Positions 31,947-43,484 of a DNA stretch of 64,000 nucleotides are shown here, piece after piece. Each line of letters opens with the position of its first letter. Positions within the stretch are counted from its first letter, which is position 1. Position numbers and translations under genes: made by a program. Under the pieces are notes generated by a model. That model worked only from the letters and a program-made list of their open reading frames with translations, ran no database searches and had not been told where the DNA came from. The DNA is taken from NCBI GenBank assembly GCA_903813345.2, contig CAIIXF020000003.1, forward strand, positions 464,633-528,632. Direction: 5' to 3'. Origin of the DNA: Owenia fusiformis (taxonomy: Eukaryota; Annelida; Polychaeta; Sabellida; Oweniidae).

Positions 31947-32777
31947 ACACCCGGTGATCGTAGAATTGGGACGGAGGGGGGGAGCAGGCAATTTCTGCTA
32001 GAAATTTCAACAAATCTGGAAGATTTATTTTTTAAAGAAGAAGTTTACTATTGAATTGCTAAATAAATAGGCTCACGGTATTGTAAAATATGTAAGGTAT
32101 TCTAGGATTTTTTTTCAACCGATACTCTTTTAGGGTATAAGATCTATTAAAAAAGGCGCAACGCACCAACATGCAAAAGTCAATGTTGTCGCTATAAATG
32201 AAGCAACAATGGTGTACATGACCTGTAATAAATACTTGTAAGTGACATTATCGTCACAAAATTAATGTTATTGCTGACTTTGTAAAATAAGTTTCCATAG
32301 GTGAAATAAAAAATAATCGAAAATAATTTTGGGATGGAGGGGGGAGCAATATGTATTAAGACATGATACATATTGCTCCCCCCCTCCGTCCCATAATTAT
32401 TTTCGATTATTTTTTATTTTACGTATTGAAACTTATTTTATAAATTCAGCAATGGCATTAATTTAGTTATGATATCGTCACTTACAAGTATTTAATACAG
32501 GTCGTGTAGACCATTGTTGCTTGATTTATAGCTAAAACGTTGATTTGTGTCTGTTGGTTGCCTCGCGCCTTTTTTAATAGATCTCATATCTTAGATGCCT
32601 ATCATTTCAGAAAAAATCCCAGAAGACCTAACATATTTTACCATACCGTGCGCCTATCAATTCAGCAATTCAATAGTAAACTTTTTCTTGAAAAAATAAA
32701 TCTCTCAGATTTGTTGAATTTTCTTGCAGAAATTGCCTGCTCCCCCCCTCCGTCCCATTTTCACGATCACCGGGTGT
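31947..32777. mobile_element. Large near-perfect palindrome (foldback element), 831 bp
   Basis: Arms of about 405 bp mirror each other from ACACCCGGTGATCGT at the outside to GGAGCAATATGTAT at the centre (loop 32357-32365). Each arm has a GC-rich GGGACGGAGGGGGGGAGCA both at its outer and (in similar form) inner end. Part of an arm recurs at 60.23-60.43 and 61.24-61.35 kb. An 89-codon frame in the right arm is incidental. Confidence 0.9.
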
Positions 32778-32940
32778 GTAAATGTCATTTAGTTAAAAAA
32801 GTAGAATAGTTAGGGCATAAAAATATGAATATCAGTTTGTAGGATTTATCAGGAATGGGCCCAAAATCAAATCATGTAGTGCATTTTAAATTTAGTTTTA
32901 ATATTAATTAACATTGCTGTTGTGTTAATGTATCTTTCAG

Positions 32941-33003
32941 TTACAAGTGAACAAGCTATGGCAGCTGTAGGTGCACAGGATGGTTACCCACTGGATAAAT
33001 TAG
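32941..33003 (+). CDS. Phase-1 exon of the EGF/Cys-rich gene
   Basis: A good acceptor (TATCTTTCAG) and donor (TTAG|GTGAGC) bound 63 bases, exactly 21 codons in phase 1-1, reading TSEQAMAAVGAQDGYPLDKL. The last base plus the first two of the next candidate exon (35477) give GAG, so the two join as LDKLEMYLKDC. The spacer-like, weakly hydrophobic sequence has no domain that I recognise. It is ranked with the EGF exon because of the matching phase and orientation. Further 5' exons were not found. Confidence 0.4.
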
Positions 33004-33123
33004 GTGAGCAAAATAAATAATATTACAGGGTGACCCAAAAAAAATGCAACCCTCCATTTCTTCAATATTTTTCTTAAATGGAGGTAAATTGCTCTGAGAT
33101 TTGGCACACAAGGACTCCATTCA

Positions 33124-33333
33124 ATGTGGGATCCTCTGGATTTCACTTCTTACATAATTGATGGAAACTCCTTATTTTATCAAATTGCCCCTATGCCAAA
33201 CACATTTGAAGAAGTTTCTCAATCCATATTCAACAGCCTTCCAAAAAGTAGAACAGTTCATTTTGTGACAGACACTTACAAGAATGACTCTCTTAAGGCA
33301 AGTGAATGCTTCAAGATATTTTGTGATAATTAG
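33124..33333 (+). pseudogene. PIN-nuclease-like transposon protein, N-terminal domain fragment
   Basis: IIDGNSLFYQIAPMPNTFEE, then SIFNSLPKSRTVHFVTDTYK and NDSLKASE. I-[VI]-D-G-[NM]-[AS]-L-[LF] with a following V-x-F-V-T-D-T-Y-x-x-x-S-[IL]-K is the opening of the repetitive family also seen at 27.4, 55.4 and 63.3 kb. The acidic spacing resembles the first two metal-binding positions of PIN/FEN nucleases. It starts just after a solo transposon-like end (ACAGGGTGACCCAAAA, 33027). Fossil. Confidence 0.5.
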
Positions 33334-33406
33334 TCATACTTTTGTACAGTATATCATGATATTGTCCAAAAGGAGCATAACCTCAATGTGTTTATTTTCA
33401 TTTTAG

Positions 33407-33760
33407 ATAGTCTTAAACAGTCCAAGGGAAACATTACAGATGAGGTCATCTTAAGACACGGACAGATGACTGGTGCAACTAAAGACCTATTGGAAAATAT
33501 GTATTTCAAAAATATTGTGTACATCAAAAACAAAGATAGTTTTCAAGTACAGTATGACTAACTTTGTAAATCAATACTTCAAAGATGATTTGGTTTCATA
33601 CAAGCACTCAAGAAGCCACACATCTTTTCCAGAGAATATTAATAAATCAGGATACAAATAATTAGATATTGAACTAGGTCCTTCAAATGACAATGACACT
33701 TCAAATGATTGGGTTGCCAAGGGTCACACGACCAGCCTAAAAGGTACTTAAATACAAAAA
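33407..33760 (+). pseudogene. Degenerate coding stretch, unknown
   Basis: Starts after an acceptor-like TTCATTTTAG and reads SLKQSKGNITDEVILRHGQM, then other open pieces ending near HTTSLKG|GTACTT. Protein-like but in more than one frame. It could be a decayed exon series or a transposon tail. Confidence 0.25.
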
Positions 33761-35050
33761 ATTATAAATATATAGGGGTTAGAAACACATGACACATTCA
33801 GACAATAAATAGGAATTAAAATGCCAGACTTGGTGCGCAATAACACTTTGTGAAATCCATAGTACAGAAATGTACATAATATAAAGCCTTTGCAAAAATT
33901 ACATCAAGTGAGATGAAATAGTGCATTGCATGTATTGTTAACGTTGTAGCCATGACCAGTATCAATTGCTATTGGAGTTTGGAGCAAGTGGACACAAATA
34001 TCAAAACTATGTTCCCTTCACATATCAGACAGTAGAGTAGTAACATTGAAATAAACCAACGGATAAATGAACATATCCATTGACACCATTTTGGTTTTAT
34101 GGGCAACTAGAATTGTGTGAGGAGCTCTCACAAATTAACAATGATAAGGATTTTCCAACAGTTTCGTGCAGGCCTCCCAAGAGGGACCTCTCAAGACCTC
34201 TACCTATAAAACTGAATGTCTGTAGGAACTGTATAGTTTATAGTTAGCACCAGATTGAACGCAAGACCACTTGGATGTGTTAAACGTCTATGGCAGACAT
34301 TTCTATTAAGTCATCATGGTAAACCTAGGCCAGATAAAGGCACAACATCAAATGCAAAGAAGTTTCAAGAGACTCTGTTTACAAGTCGTTGTGTTATGCC
34401 TTTATGAGAGAAATTCATTGGGTCTAATACCAAGAACCCTGGTGGGATAAACCTCCTTCTTTATTTAGGTCATGATTCAGTCACAGTTTCAATCCAGTCA
34501 AATATTATTGAAGAGGGGTTTTACTGGCATGACAACAATGGTCCACCTCCACAGAGCTAATATTACAGAAGATACAATAGATTAAGCCTTCTCCATGGCA
34601 ACACAACTACCCCAGGCTCACTAATCCCTAGACTATTCCCCATGTGACTAAATTCTTGCAAAGATCTTGCTACGGAGATTCCATTTGGACAGCAATAAAG
34701 CTATCATCAAAGCTTTCAATGGCAGTTTGAAGTCATTGAATGGTGACATGTTTAAGGACAGAGTGAAACACTGCCTCAACTTGATTGAGTTTGGTGGTGA
34801 TTAATTTGAAGGACTATGAGTTAAAATGTAGTTTTACATTTGGTATATTTGAAGGTATTACAACATGTAGAAAAACAACAAATCGTCTTGAAACGTGACT
34901 TAAAACAGGGTGCCCCACCAACCCAAAGCAACTGTCACCATAGCAAGAGCAATAACAATAGAATTGAGGGCGAAAGTAACTAACGCCTGCCGGCTTCTGG
35001 ATTAACCCTCTATGGGAACAAGAAGCCCCAGAATGGCTGGACAGCAGAAT
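33761..35050. other. Degraded, no supported gene
   Basis: Some coding-like phrases (for example KSLNGDMFKDRVKHCLNLIE near 34730-34795) suggest an old transposon. No motif was placed. Confidence 0.3.
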
Positions 35051-35073
35051 NNNNNNNNNNNNNNNNNNNNNNN
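35051..35073. other. Assembly gap (23 N)
   Basis: Run of N. Confidence 1.
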
Positions 35074-35476
35074 GTAAATTGGGTTAATCAGACTAAATTA
35101 AATATGAATGGAATAGTGACATGTATAATTCATATTAGAATGAGTTAGTCATAAAATAGTAGGTTAATCCGTCAGCCAGCAGTTGAATACAAGGTAAGTT
35201 AAGGGATAGATGAATTATAATGGATCAAATACATTTTTCAGTTCATTAATGGGTAGGATATAGTTTACTTTTGACCAACGTTTTTGAACATTAAAAGAGC
35301 TAACATCCAGTTGTTCATGGTCCTGATCTAACTGTTACTATAACCATTAGTTCTCGTATGTATCGGCAGCTTTTCAAATCGTCATATCATGGTCCTCATC
35401 TTTCTGTTACTATAATCATTATTTATCGTCAGCTTTTCTAATCGACATATAACAAGGTTGATTAATTTGATTCTAG

Positions 35477-35602
35477 AGATGTATCTGAAAGATTGTCCCA
35501 ACCTATCGGGCATATTGCGATGTGAGAATGGTGGAACGTTTAACATTACCAACTGCGCATGTGACTGTGTGACGGGCTATGCAGGTGACTTATGCGAGAC
35601 AG
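35477..35602 (+). CDS. EGF-like domain exon
   Basis: Acceptor TTGATTCTAG and donor GACAG|GTGAGA bound 126 bases, 42 codons, phase 1-1. The translation is MYLKDCPNLSGILRCENGGT, then FNITNCACDCVTGYAGDLCE. Six cysteines in the order C-x(8)-C-x(8)-C-x-C-x-C-x(8)-C, with E-N-G-G-T and G-Y-x-G-D-x-C-E, fit an EGF-like module as found next to CAP or astacin domains in marine invertebrates. The opening Met is internal. Symmetrical phase-1 ends are typical of shuffled extracellular modules. The next in-phase exons are 38075 (hydrophobic end) and 44683 (second Cys module). Secreted or ectodomain location inferred. Confidence 0.75.
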
Positions 35603-35670
35603 GTGAGAGAAAAACTTAAATTAATGTTGATTTTGGGGGTATATTTGTACTGTTATTAAATCTAAATCAT

Positions 35671-36471
35671 AATCATCTTCATATGGTAACAACTTTCACA
35701 ATGTAATCTCATATGGTAACACCCTTCACAATATAATCTCATATGGTAACACCCTTCACAATATAATCCCATGTGGTAATACCTTTCACAATGTAATCGC
35801 ATATGGTAACACTCTTCACAATATAGTCCCATGTGGTAACACCTTTCACAATATAATCGCATATGGTAACACCCTTCACAATATAATCCCATTTGGTAAC
35901 ACCTTTCACAATATAATCTCATATGGAAACACCCTTCACTATATAATCTCATGTGGTAACACCTTTCACAATACAATCTCATATGGTAACACCCTTCACA
36001 ATATAATCTCATATGGTAACACCCTTCACAATATAATCCCATGTGGTAACACCTTTCACAATATAATCCCATGTGGTAATACCTTTCACAATAATCTCAT
36101 ATGGTAACACCCTTCACAATATAATCCCATTTGGTAACACCTTTCACAATATAATCTCATATGGAAACACCCTTCACTATATAATATCATGTGGTAACAC
36201 CTTTCACAATACAATCTCATATGGTAACACCCTTCACAATATAATCTCATATGGTAACACCCTTCACAATATAATCCCATGTGGTAACACCTTTCACAAT
36301 AATCTCATATGGTAACACCCTTCACAATATAATCCCATGTGGTAACACCTTTCACAATATAATCGCATATGGTAACACCCTTCACAATATAATCTCATAT
36401 GGTAACACCCTTCACAATATAATCACATGTGGTAACACCCTTTACAATATAATCTCATATGGTAACACCCC
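35671..36471. repeat. 30-bp satellite array, block 1 (about 27 units)
   Basis: Unit AATCTCATATGGTAACACCC plus TTCACAATAT, alternating with a CCCATGTGG/ACCTTT variant. A segment of eight units is itself duplicated with a period of 238 bp (35888 and 36126). Long open frames on both strands result from the 30-bp period and are not genes. Confidence 0.97.
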
Positions 36472-36771
36472 TGTCCATAGTCTTTTTGACCAACATCGCA
36501 ACCAAGCAACTAGAATTTTAAGACACTCTTTACCCTTTTCCTGCCCAAGAAATATTTCAATGAGACTCTCCAAAGCACCAGTTTTAAAACTTATAAATGA
36601 TTGGAACCAGCTAAGCCAGACTTTTCGTGAAATTCAAACCATTTCTAGATTCAAAAGCTCTATTAAACAGATATTTATCCCTATTTCAAACTTTATACCA
36701 ACTACAAAACTAAATTTAAGTAGAACCAACGAAAAACTGCTAAATAGGCTTCGAGTTGATTTTGCCCTTAA
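36472..36771 (+). mobile_element. LINE ORF2 C-terminal fragment, upstream part
   Basis: After the satellite the frame reads HRNQATRILRHSLPFSCPRN, then LKLINDWNQLSQTFREIQTI and LNLSRTNEKLLNRLRVDFAL. W-N-x-L-[PS] followed by a basic helix and R-x-x-x-R-[VL]-[DG]-F-x-L-N is the region between reverse transcriptase and the C-terminal knuckle of CR1/Jockey-type LINEs. The knuckle itself is 6.7 kb further on at 43485, so this LINE was split by a later insertion at or next to the TTAA at 36768-36771. Confidence 0.65.
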
Positions 36772-36778
36772 CTCTCTT

Positions 36779-36848
36779 AGTGCCGGTGCGACTTTTTGTT
36801 CGTTTGACGTCTCAGTGCCGGTGCGACTTTTAGGTCGTTTTTGAAGGA
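36779..36848. repeat. 35-bp direct repeat at the left border
   Basis: AGTGCCGGTGCGACTTTT occurs at 36779 and 36814 with a near-identical follow-up. Confidence 0.85.
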
Positions 36849-38074
36849 AAATTGTGTTAAACTCAAATATGTTCGTATTTCCAATTCAGAAGTGATTGAA
36901 AACACAATAAAACTATCTGATTACATACTTCAGTACTATACCTTATGTAAATGCCTCATATTGAGCCAATGGAATAGTGATAAGAGGAGAAATTAGAGTG
37001 TAACTCGACATATTCCTCCACGTCTTGGAAATATTTTCAATATGGCGCCATTCGGGAAATCCCTGGGGAAATCCATTTGACATGTCATTTTGAAACGTAT
37101 GATAATTGATTAATAATTGATAAAAACTTCAATAATGCTTGCAAACGAAAAATTTAACGATAATTTATAATCTTATTTGAAGTATTACTCAATTCTAAAT
37201 GCATATTATTACAAAATGATATATATAAAGAAGTGTAACTAAAATATATATATCTTGAGAATGATCGGTTCATAGATTTAACCTACTTTTCAAATGAAGA
37301 TCATCCCCGATCTTCATGTATGTTTAGCAGATTTTATGACTTATGAATGCATTCTGTATGCTATCAATAATACAAAGTAATCTGATTTGGAGCTATATTC
37401 ATCAAGTACCTCGCGTGTGTCATTGCTGAAGCAGATTGGAAGTTTTCGTTTCACTTTCATTTTACAGCATACACTGCCACAAATCAGGCGTTTTTTGTTT
37501 TTGACAAAAACATGTGAGATTTTGATTTTGGAGTAAAAAAGATTTAAATTCAGACCTATCAAGCAAATACCTTGATGAAAATGTTGAAGAGGATGTCATG
37601 GATTCGATTTATTCAGAAATGATCACATTCAATAATGTCAGTTCACCGGAAAAGGAGGTTTCCTGTACAATCAGAGGGGGAGAAACACCAGGGTTCAAAG
37701 ATGACATACGCTTATAATGTAAATCTGTATTGAGATGACACGGTCGCTGATTGGTCAAAAGTCGACAAACAAATGACGTCATCAATGGCGGTTTCAAAAT
37801 TTTCGAAATACGCTTCGAATAATATTATGTTCATTTCTGGCGTGTTAACCAATATCATAGCTTCTCATTTCACATCAAGATAAAGAAAGGTGTACGGAAT
37901 ATGCCTATATAAATTATAACATCCCATCGAAGTGTAGTATTTGATAACTAGCCGATGAAAATTCGAACGAACGAAGGTGGTAAGCAAGAGAGGTAATTAT
38001 GTCTGTCATCTTGAAACTCTGGGGCTTTCCCTCCTCTTCTGTACAATGACTTTTTTTTACTGAATTTTCCCCAG

Positions 38075-38146
38075 TTGTTTACATTGATTCAGTACATGTC
38101 CATGTGAAATTGGGCCTTGTGGTGTATCCAATGGCATCTTTGATAG
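38075..38146 (+). CDS. Candidate hydrophobic phase-1 exon
   Basis: Acceptor TTTTCCCCAG and donor GATAG|GTAAGC bound 72 bases (24 codons, phase 1-1): VYIDSVHVHVKLGLVVYPMA. Spliced from the EGF exon it would read CETVVYID. It then joins in phase to 38412, the pair giving a moderately hydrophobic segment and a cysteine-rich basic tail. It lies inside the segment inserted in the LINE, which argues either for an exon brought in by the insertion or for chance. Confidence 0.3.
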
Positions 38147-38411
38147 GTAAGCATGATATCTATATTCCTTGTAAAAACTGAAATCGTAACGACTATCCAA
38201 GTAGTTCATTGTTTATGTACTTTTACTCTCAGCAGACTACATGTACATAATCTTAGTGTACCAGAAGTACTGCATGATTTCAATGACATACAATGACAGA
38301 GCACTGTAATACCAATGGTTGCGAAATATCAAATAGAAATTCTTTTGATCACCACGGTAAGGTATTCTGTTCTCATTCATTTATTATTGAATGCATTTGA
38401 TTCTTTTCTAG

Positions 38412-38623
38412 GCATTCTAGGAAAATACGTATGTTGCGGCAAAGTAGCAAAATGTTGGTTTGTCAGCAAAGAAAGTAGGGGAAGGATGAGTGGACCGATG
38501 CTAACATACCCGAGAAAGCTTTCGTTGGACTCCTGCTGTATATCTGGTGTCATCAAAAAGACATACTGGATGCTAGTCCATAGATACCATGAACATTGGA
38601 AAGTAATGACCAGAAATAGATAA
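38412..38623 (+). CDS. Candidate terminal exon
   Basis: After the acceptor TTGATTCTTTTCTAG the phase-1 frame reads ILGKYVCCGKVAKCWFVSKE, then LTYPRKLSLDSCCISGVIKK and ends HWKVMTRNR-stop. 70 codons, cysteine-rich and basic, unrecognised. The join with 38146 restores a Gly codon. Together with 38075 it could give a membrane-anchored alternative end to the EGF gene; no expression evidence. Confidence 0.3.
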
Positions 38624-39517
38624 AGGAGGTACATATGTATGACTTGTTTTAACTTCCCAAATAACGAAATCAAGAAGAATATATTTTTTCGCAGTTTTGA
38701 AATTTTGTGTCTATTTATTTTCACTAACTTTCAGTTTTCTCAATTTCAATGCTTGTACTTTTTGTAGATTTGGGAACAAATTTTTCCAGTTTTTTTAATT
38801 TATTTGATTAAAATCTTTTAGAACCCAACTTAAAATTAAGAAAACAGTACCATTCTACCTTTTTTCACCAAGCACTAGACTAAAATTTATATTGTGCGAA
38901 ATTGAACTATTGGGATTTTGCGGCTACTGTATTCTCTCCAATGAACGCATACTGTACTTCCCAAGATGAATCAGTTGAAATTGAATCAGTCGAAGGGATA
39001 GGTAGAAAAAATATCGCCAATAATCTTTTTATAAGATGTTATCACTGAGCTGAGGTTTACATACTGTACAGCTAACATATATCTTTCTCTGAATTAGATT
39101 AATCATATACCATATTCAATAATAATCAAAACTATAATGCATTAAAACTTTGTGTTTTCTTGAGATCATGAAAGTCGCATGTACTTTATTGATACTATGT
39201 GTTCATTTAATAGAATACAGTATTACATTTTGTGAATCTTCAAAAAATCATGAAAAGTGCAAAATATAATTGAACAGGAAATTTACAGAGAATACAGTAT
39301 ATCATGCTAGATTCCCGGGGCTAGATATTGTAATACAGTACATGTATTTTTTCCATGCAGATACTGTGCAAAGTATGAAGCAGCAAATACAGTATAATAA
39401 CAATTATCATAAACATAGTCATCATTTTATTTGACAAAAAAATAAATGTCCAATGCACGAGATAAAGTTTGGTCGGACTATCAATTTCCTAAATCATTTC
39501 AGATAGCAAAATATATA

Positions 39518-39970
39518 CAGTAAAACCTGTCTAATCCGAATGCCAGTAGGGCTGGCTAAAAGCTTTGAGATTTTGAGGTGGTTTCATCTGCAAGATTCTT
39601 GCTTTTGAAGAAATATAAATGCATAAAATCATTCTGAATTAATATTAATACTTTTATTGACAACATAGCTTTGTTCCAAAGTCATGCCAGAGAAACCAAT
39701 TAAGATTGAGATCATTTGTTGTTTTTTCAAAAGTTTTGATAGCATAAGAAATAAGTGTTAAATTGAAAATACGTGAGCAGTTTTGCAAGAAATATGTGAT
39801 ATTTTGTGAAAAGTGTTTGTTTAGACAAGTTATTTTTCAAATATGAGTGTTCGCATTAGAGGTGTTCAGATTTCAAGGTTTTTTTTAACATAGGAATCAA
39901 TGGGAGGAAAAAATTTGGACATCAAAAAATGTTTGGATTAGCCAGGTGTTCGGATGTACGGGTTTCACTG
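39518..39970. mobile_element. pogo/Tigger-type MITE, 453 bp
   Basis: TA on both sides (39516-39517 and 39971-39972). Left end CAGTAAAACCTGTCTAATCC, right end (reverse-complemented) CAGTGAAACCCGTACATCCG. Subterminal phrases GTGTTCGGAT and GTGTTCGCAT match Tigger-like ends. Confidence 0.8.
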
Positions 39971-39972
39971 TA

Positions 39973-42067
39973 TTCATTTTTAGTCCCCTCAAAAAGCAGA
40001 AATCTGTTCTTGTTGAAAAAGGTTTTGTTTTGTTTTGTCAATATCTAACAAATAACTTGAACTATTTTTATTACGTATTCAAGAAATGGAGTTCAGATTC
40101 AAAGGATAAAGTGAGCTCATACAGAAAGCAGAAATTCACAGGACATCCATTTCAAAACTTTTTTGTTCACAGTGACGTCAATAATGACATGAATGCGAGC
40201 AGTTCATTTTATTATTAAAGTTAGTGAACATAGGATCCAAAAGTAACCACAGCAAGTTAAAATTTTAGTCAAAGAGCAAATTTTATATTTCTTTGTGACA
40301 TAATTTTTACAATTTTATACAAAAACTTTGAAAAAACAGTTGCCTGTCCTGCCTTATACTCATAGCTGACTATACTTGAAAGGAATATTTATTCATGTTT
40401 CAATTTTGTTTTCCAGAGATACATAGCTTAGTTATAACTGTCATGGGAGCAGTGCAGTAGAAAACATCAACCTGAAATGATACACACAAATATTAAAAGA
40501 ACAAAGTAGGAGTCGATCTAGCAGATTATATGACCACAATTTATGACTGCAGGTATGGCTATTTATGTAAAATCCCTAGTAATATTTTATTATGAATGGC
40601 CCCATGTTTAATCATCCAAATATTATTTGTCCTATTTTGAAAAAGTTGACTTTTTATGAAAACATTAAATTAAGATAAAAAGTGTCAATTGCATCACATT
40701 TGATAATAACAACAGGTAATAATACTTTTACAAATCGCCCTATGAGAATAAAAATGTCCCAACTCACATTTTTGTGAAATGGAGAAATCAATTTTTGAAA
40801 GTTTAGGCAGTTTTTCGTATCACTAACATTGAAAGATAAAAGCTGCACTATGTCCGTTTTGCTATGTATTTTCAATGGACACAAATTTCTCTAATCATTT
40901 TTTTTTCAAAAATAAATTCAATTCTTGGTTTAAAATTGTATTATAATAATTCTTAGTCACATGGTGTAATTCAAACGGTTTGATTGGTTAAAGTGAAACA
41001 TAAAACAAAGTTAAATTGTATATTTGAATTTTTTATGGAGTTCCAGTATGTTATAATACATGGGTTTAATAATCTTTTTTAATATTTGATCCAAAATCAT
41101 ATTTATACCCAAAGAAACTTGAGAATGCAATCCAGTCATGCATAATGAATTGTACAACATTTCATTGATAATGCTCTATCAGCATGAGAACCAAATCTAA
41201 AACTATCATCAAAAAGGGTGGTGAACCAATTGAATATCTCTTTTAAGAGCAAATAAAATCCTAAGTTAAAGTACTCATAACATTAGCCTACTTTATTAAT
41301 CAGGACCACTGGCCCTTTATAACTGCACAATTGTGTGCATGCAGGGTTGGTAATAAAAAAGTTAAACCCTTTTTTTCAAGTGGCATTTTTGGCTCACCCT
41401 GTGGTTCTGTTGTTGATGAAATCATCCCCAACCAAGTACAAACTGCATACATGTAATTGCATGAAGTGCATATAATTTATTCCAATTCATTTGTTGTTTT
41501 TCAGTCAACAGCTAAGATGACTGGCACAGATTCCTGGATTCAGTTACCATTATGGAAATAAACTTGATTTACAGATGACACGAGAACAACGACATTTATT
41601 TGGACACCAAGGCATAATGCCTTTGAAAGGAGATTGAAGGAATATCATTTGATTGATAAGATACCTGGTACTGTACATAACCTAATGAGCCAGAAGTTTA
41701 AAAGTGAATCTGAAAATAAATGATTATTGTTGCAGTTTAGTGTACTTATAATCACTCTGGAGAAAAGAATTGTGCTGAGCCAGTAAAAATGTTTTTACAT
41801 TTTATTGTTCAATGTAAAACACAAATATCTGGCACGAAGAAGGCATTCTTCCGATGTGTAGTTAATATTACAACATATACCTATTTTCACAAACATGAAT
41901 GGCAACACATAATATTGATGCTCAACATAGCATCTTTACAAATCAACAATTAAACTGGTGCATTGTTCTTTGTATTGGAAGATGCTTCCCAAGATATCAT
42001 TTAGAGGTGAACTCCAGTAATCAAAATACAGAAAGGTAAACATGTTTCATTTACAGGGTGGACCACT
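39973..42067. other. No supported gene; acceptor-like sites only
   Basis: TTGTTTTCCAG at about 40416 and TGTTTTTCAG at about 41504 precede sequences without long frames; these could be untranslated exons but there is no proof. Confidence 0.3.
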
Positions 42068-42299
42068 GATTATATAATTTTACTTCTGTAAACATCCTTT
42101 TTATTGTTTTATATCTTCTGAAAAGAAAATACAAATACAAACTCATAAAAGAGTAAGTATTAATTGCTGATTCAATCATTCTTGATTATATAATTTTACT
42201 TCTGCACACATCCTTTTTATTGTTTTATATCTTCTGAAAATAAAATACAAATACAAACTCATAAAAGAGTAAGTATTAATTGCTGATTCAATCATTCTT
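42068..42299. repeat. 116-bp tandem duplication
   Basis: GATTATATAATTTTACTTCT to CTGATTCAATCATTCTT occurs at 42068 and 42184 with about four differences. Confidence 0.95.
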
Positions 42300-42388
42300 G
42301 ATTTAGCAAAGACTAGGCTAAATAATTCAGAATAGGAAATTGAAATTTTTAGAAATTCTATATATATATTTTTTTTACCTGATGTTTT

Positions 42389-43484
42389 TTACCTGAGATT
42401 TAATATGGTTACCATGGTAACAGATATGTTAAGTGGACTAAAGTTTCTTATGAACTTTCAAGATAATGTCATCATGATGACCCATAGCAAATGTCACAAC
42501 AACTCATTATCAACTGAATGAAATATCTGTATTTCAGCAATACAGTTTCAAAAAAATCTTTACAAAATGTTATACTTTATAATATTTAAATGATAATGTG
42601 TCACAAAGACTTCAATATTTGAAATCTTATCATCACATTAAGACATTATATATAAACATCTGGATACAACCCTACACTGTATGCTTTATTTAATTTAGAA
42701 TGTTTTATTCTGAATAAGAAATAATTCTGACATGCAACAACTATAAAAATGACATGTAATGTGCTGATATTGCTAATACAAAACCATTGTCTTTGAACAG
42801 AGATATTTGAATATTTTCTTGTTATTAAAGATACCAAGGTGAATATGGTTACTTTGGCAACCCACAACGCCATCACTTGGTGTTATACATGTATCTTCAA
42901 GCTTTTGTTATTTTCATGACCCATGATAAGTTTCATTGCATTTGGTTCAGGATTAAGTCTTATATCCAGGTTCTCATAACTGCATAATGGAAGTGCAAAA
43001 TATGTCAAAAACCTGTCCGATTTAAAGACAATGCGGCACTGAGACGTCTGTTTTGAAACCTATTAAGGCATCAATCAATCATATCCTAATATCAGCACAT
43101 CAAGTTTGGATACACTATCTAGACTAGATAAATGTGTTTTTTGAGTAAGAGACGATTCCTGTGTTCCAAAACCGAAATTAAGATGGAATGCGCTGGTACC
43201 AGTAATAAGAAATATTGTCTTCAAATTGGAAAATTTCACGATTTTCATGTTTTATAAGATTTCAAGATTAATATGGTTACCATGGTAACCAGCACAGCCA
43301 TTGACATAATGTTGTACATGCATTTTCAAGCCAGTGTTATTATGATACACCATGTCAAGTTTCATTGCATTTGGTTCTAAACTAAGTCTAAAATTCAGGT
43401 TTGAATGATGGAAGTGCAAAATATGTCAAAAAGCTGTCTGATTCAAAATTAATGTGGCACTGAGATATATGTTTTGAAATTTAT
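42389..43484. repeat. Tandem copies of an about 425-bp repeat
   Basis: AATATGGTTACCATGGTAAC-like starts occur near 42402, 42843 and 43270. The last two continue through TTTCATTGCATTTGGTTC and GGAAGTGCAAAATATGTCAA to a GGCACTGAGA and TTTTGAAA end. Confidence 0.85.

Larger units (their letters stand above)
36772..43484. mobile_element. 6.7-kb segment inserted into the LINE, piggyBac-like left end
   Basis: The left border follows TTAA and starts CTCTCTTAGTGCCGGTGCGA with a 35-bp direct repeat (36779-36848) containing GACGTCTCAGTGCCGGTGCG. The right border, reverse-complemented, carries GACGTCTCAGTGCCGCATTG (at 43028-43047) and a weaker version at 43455-43470, just before the LINE resumes. Such GTGCCGG repeats next to TTAA are seen at piggyBac ends. 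The segment is too long for one piggyBac and contains a pogo MITE, tandem repeats and two exon-like frames, so it is probably composite. A weak acidic frame is at 37538-37717. Confidence 0.4.
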
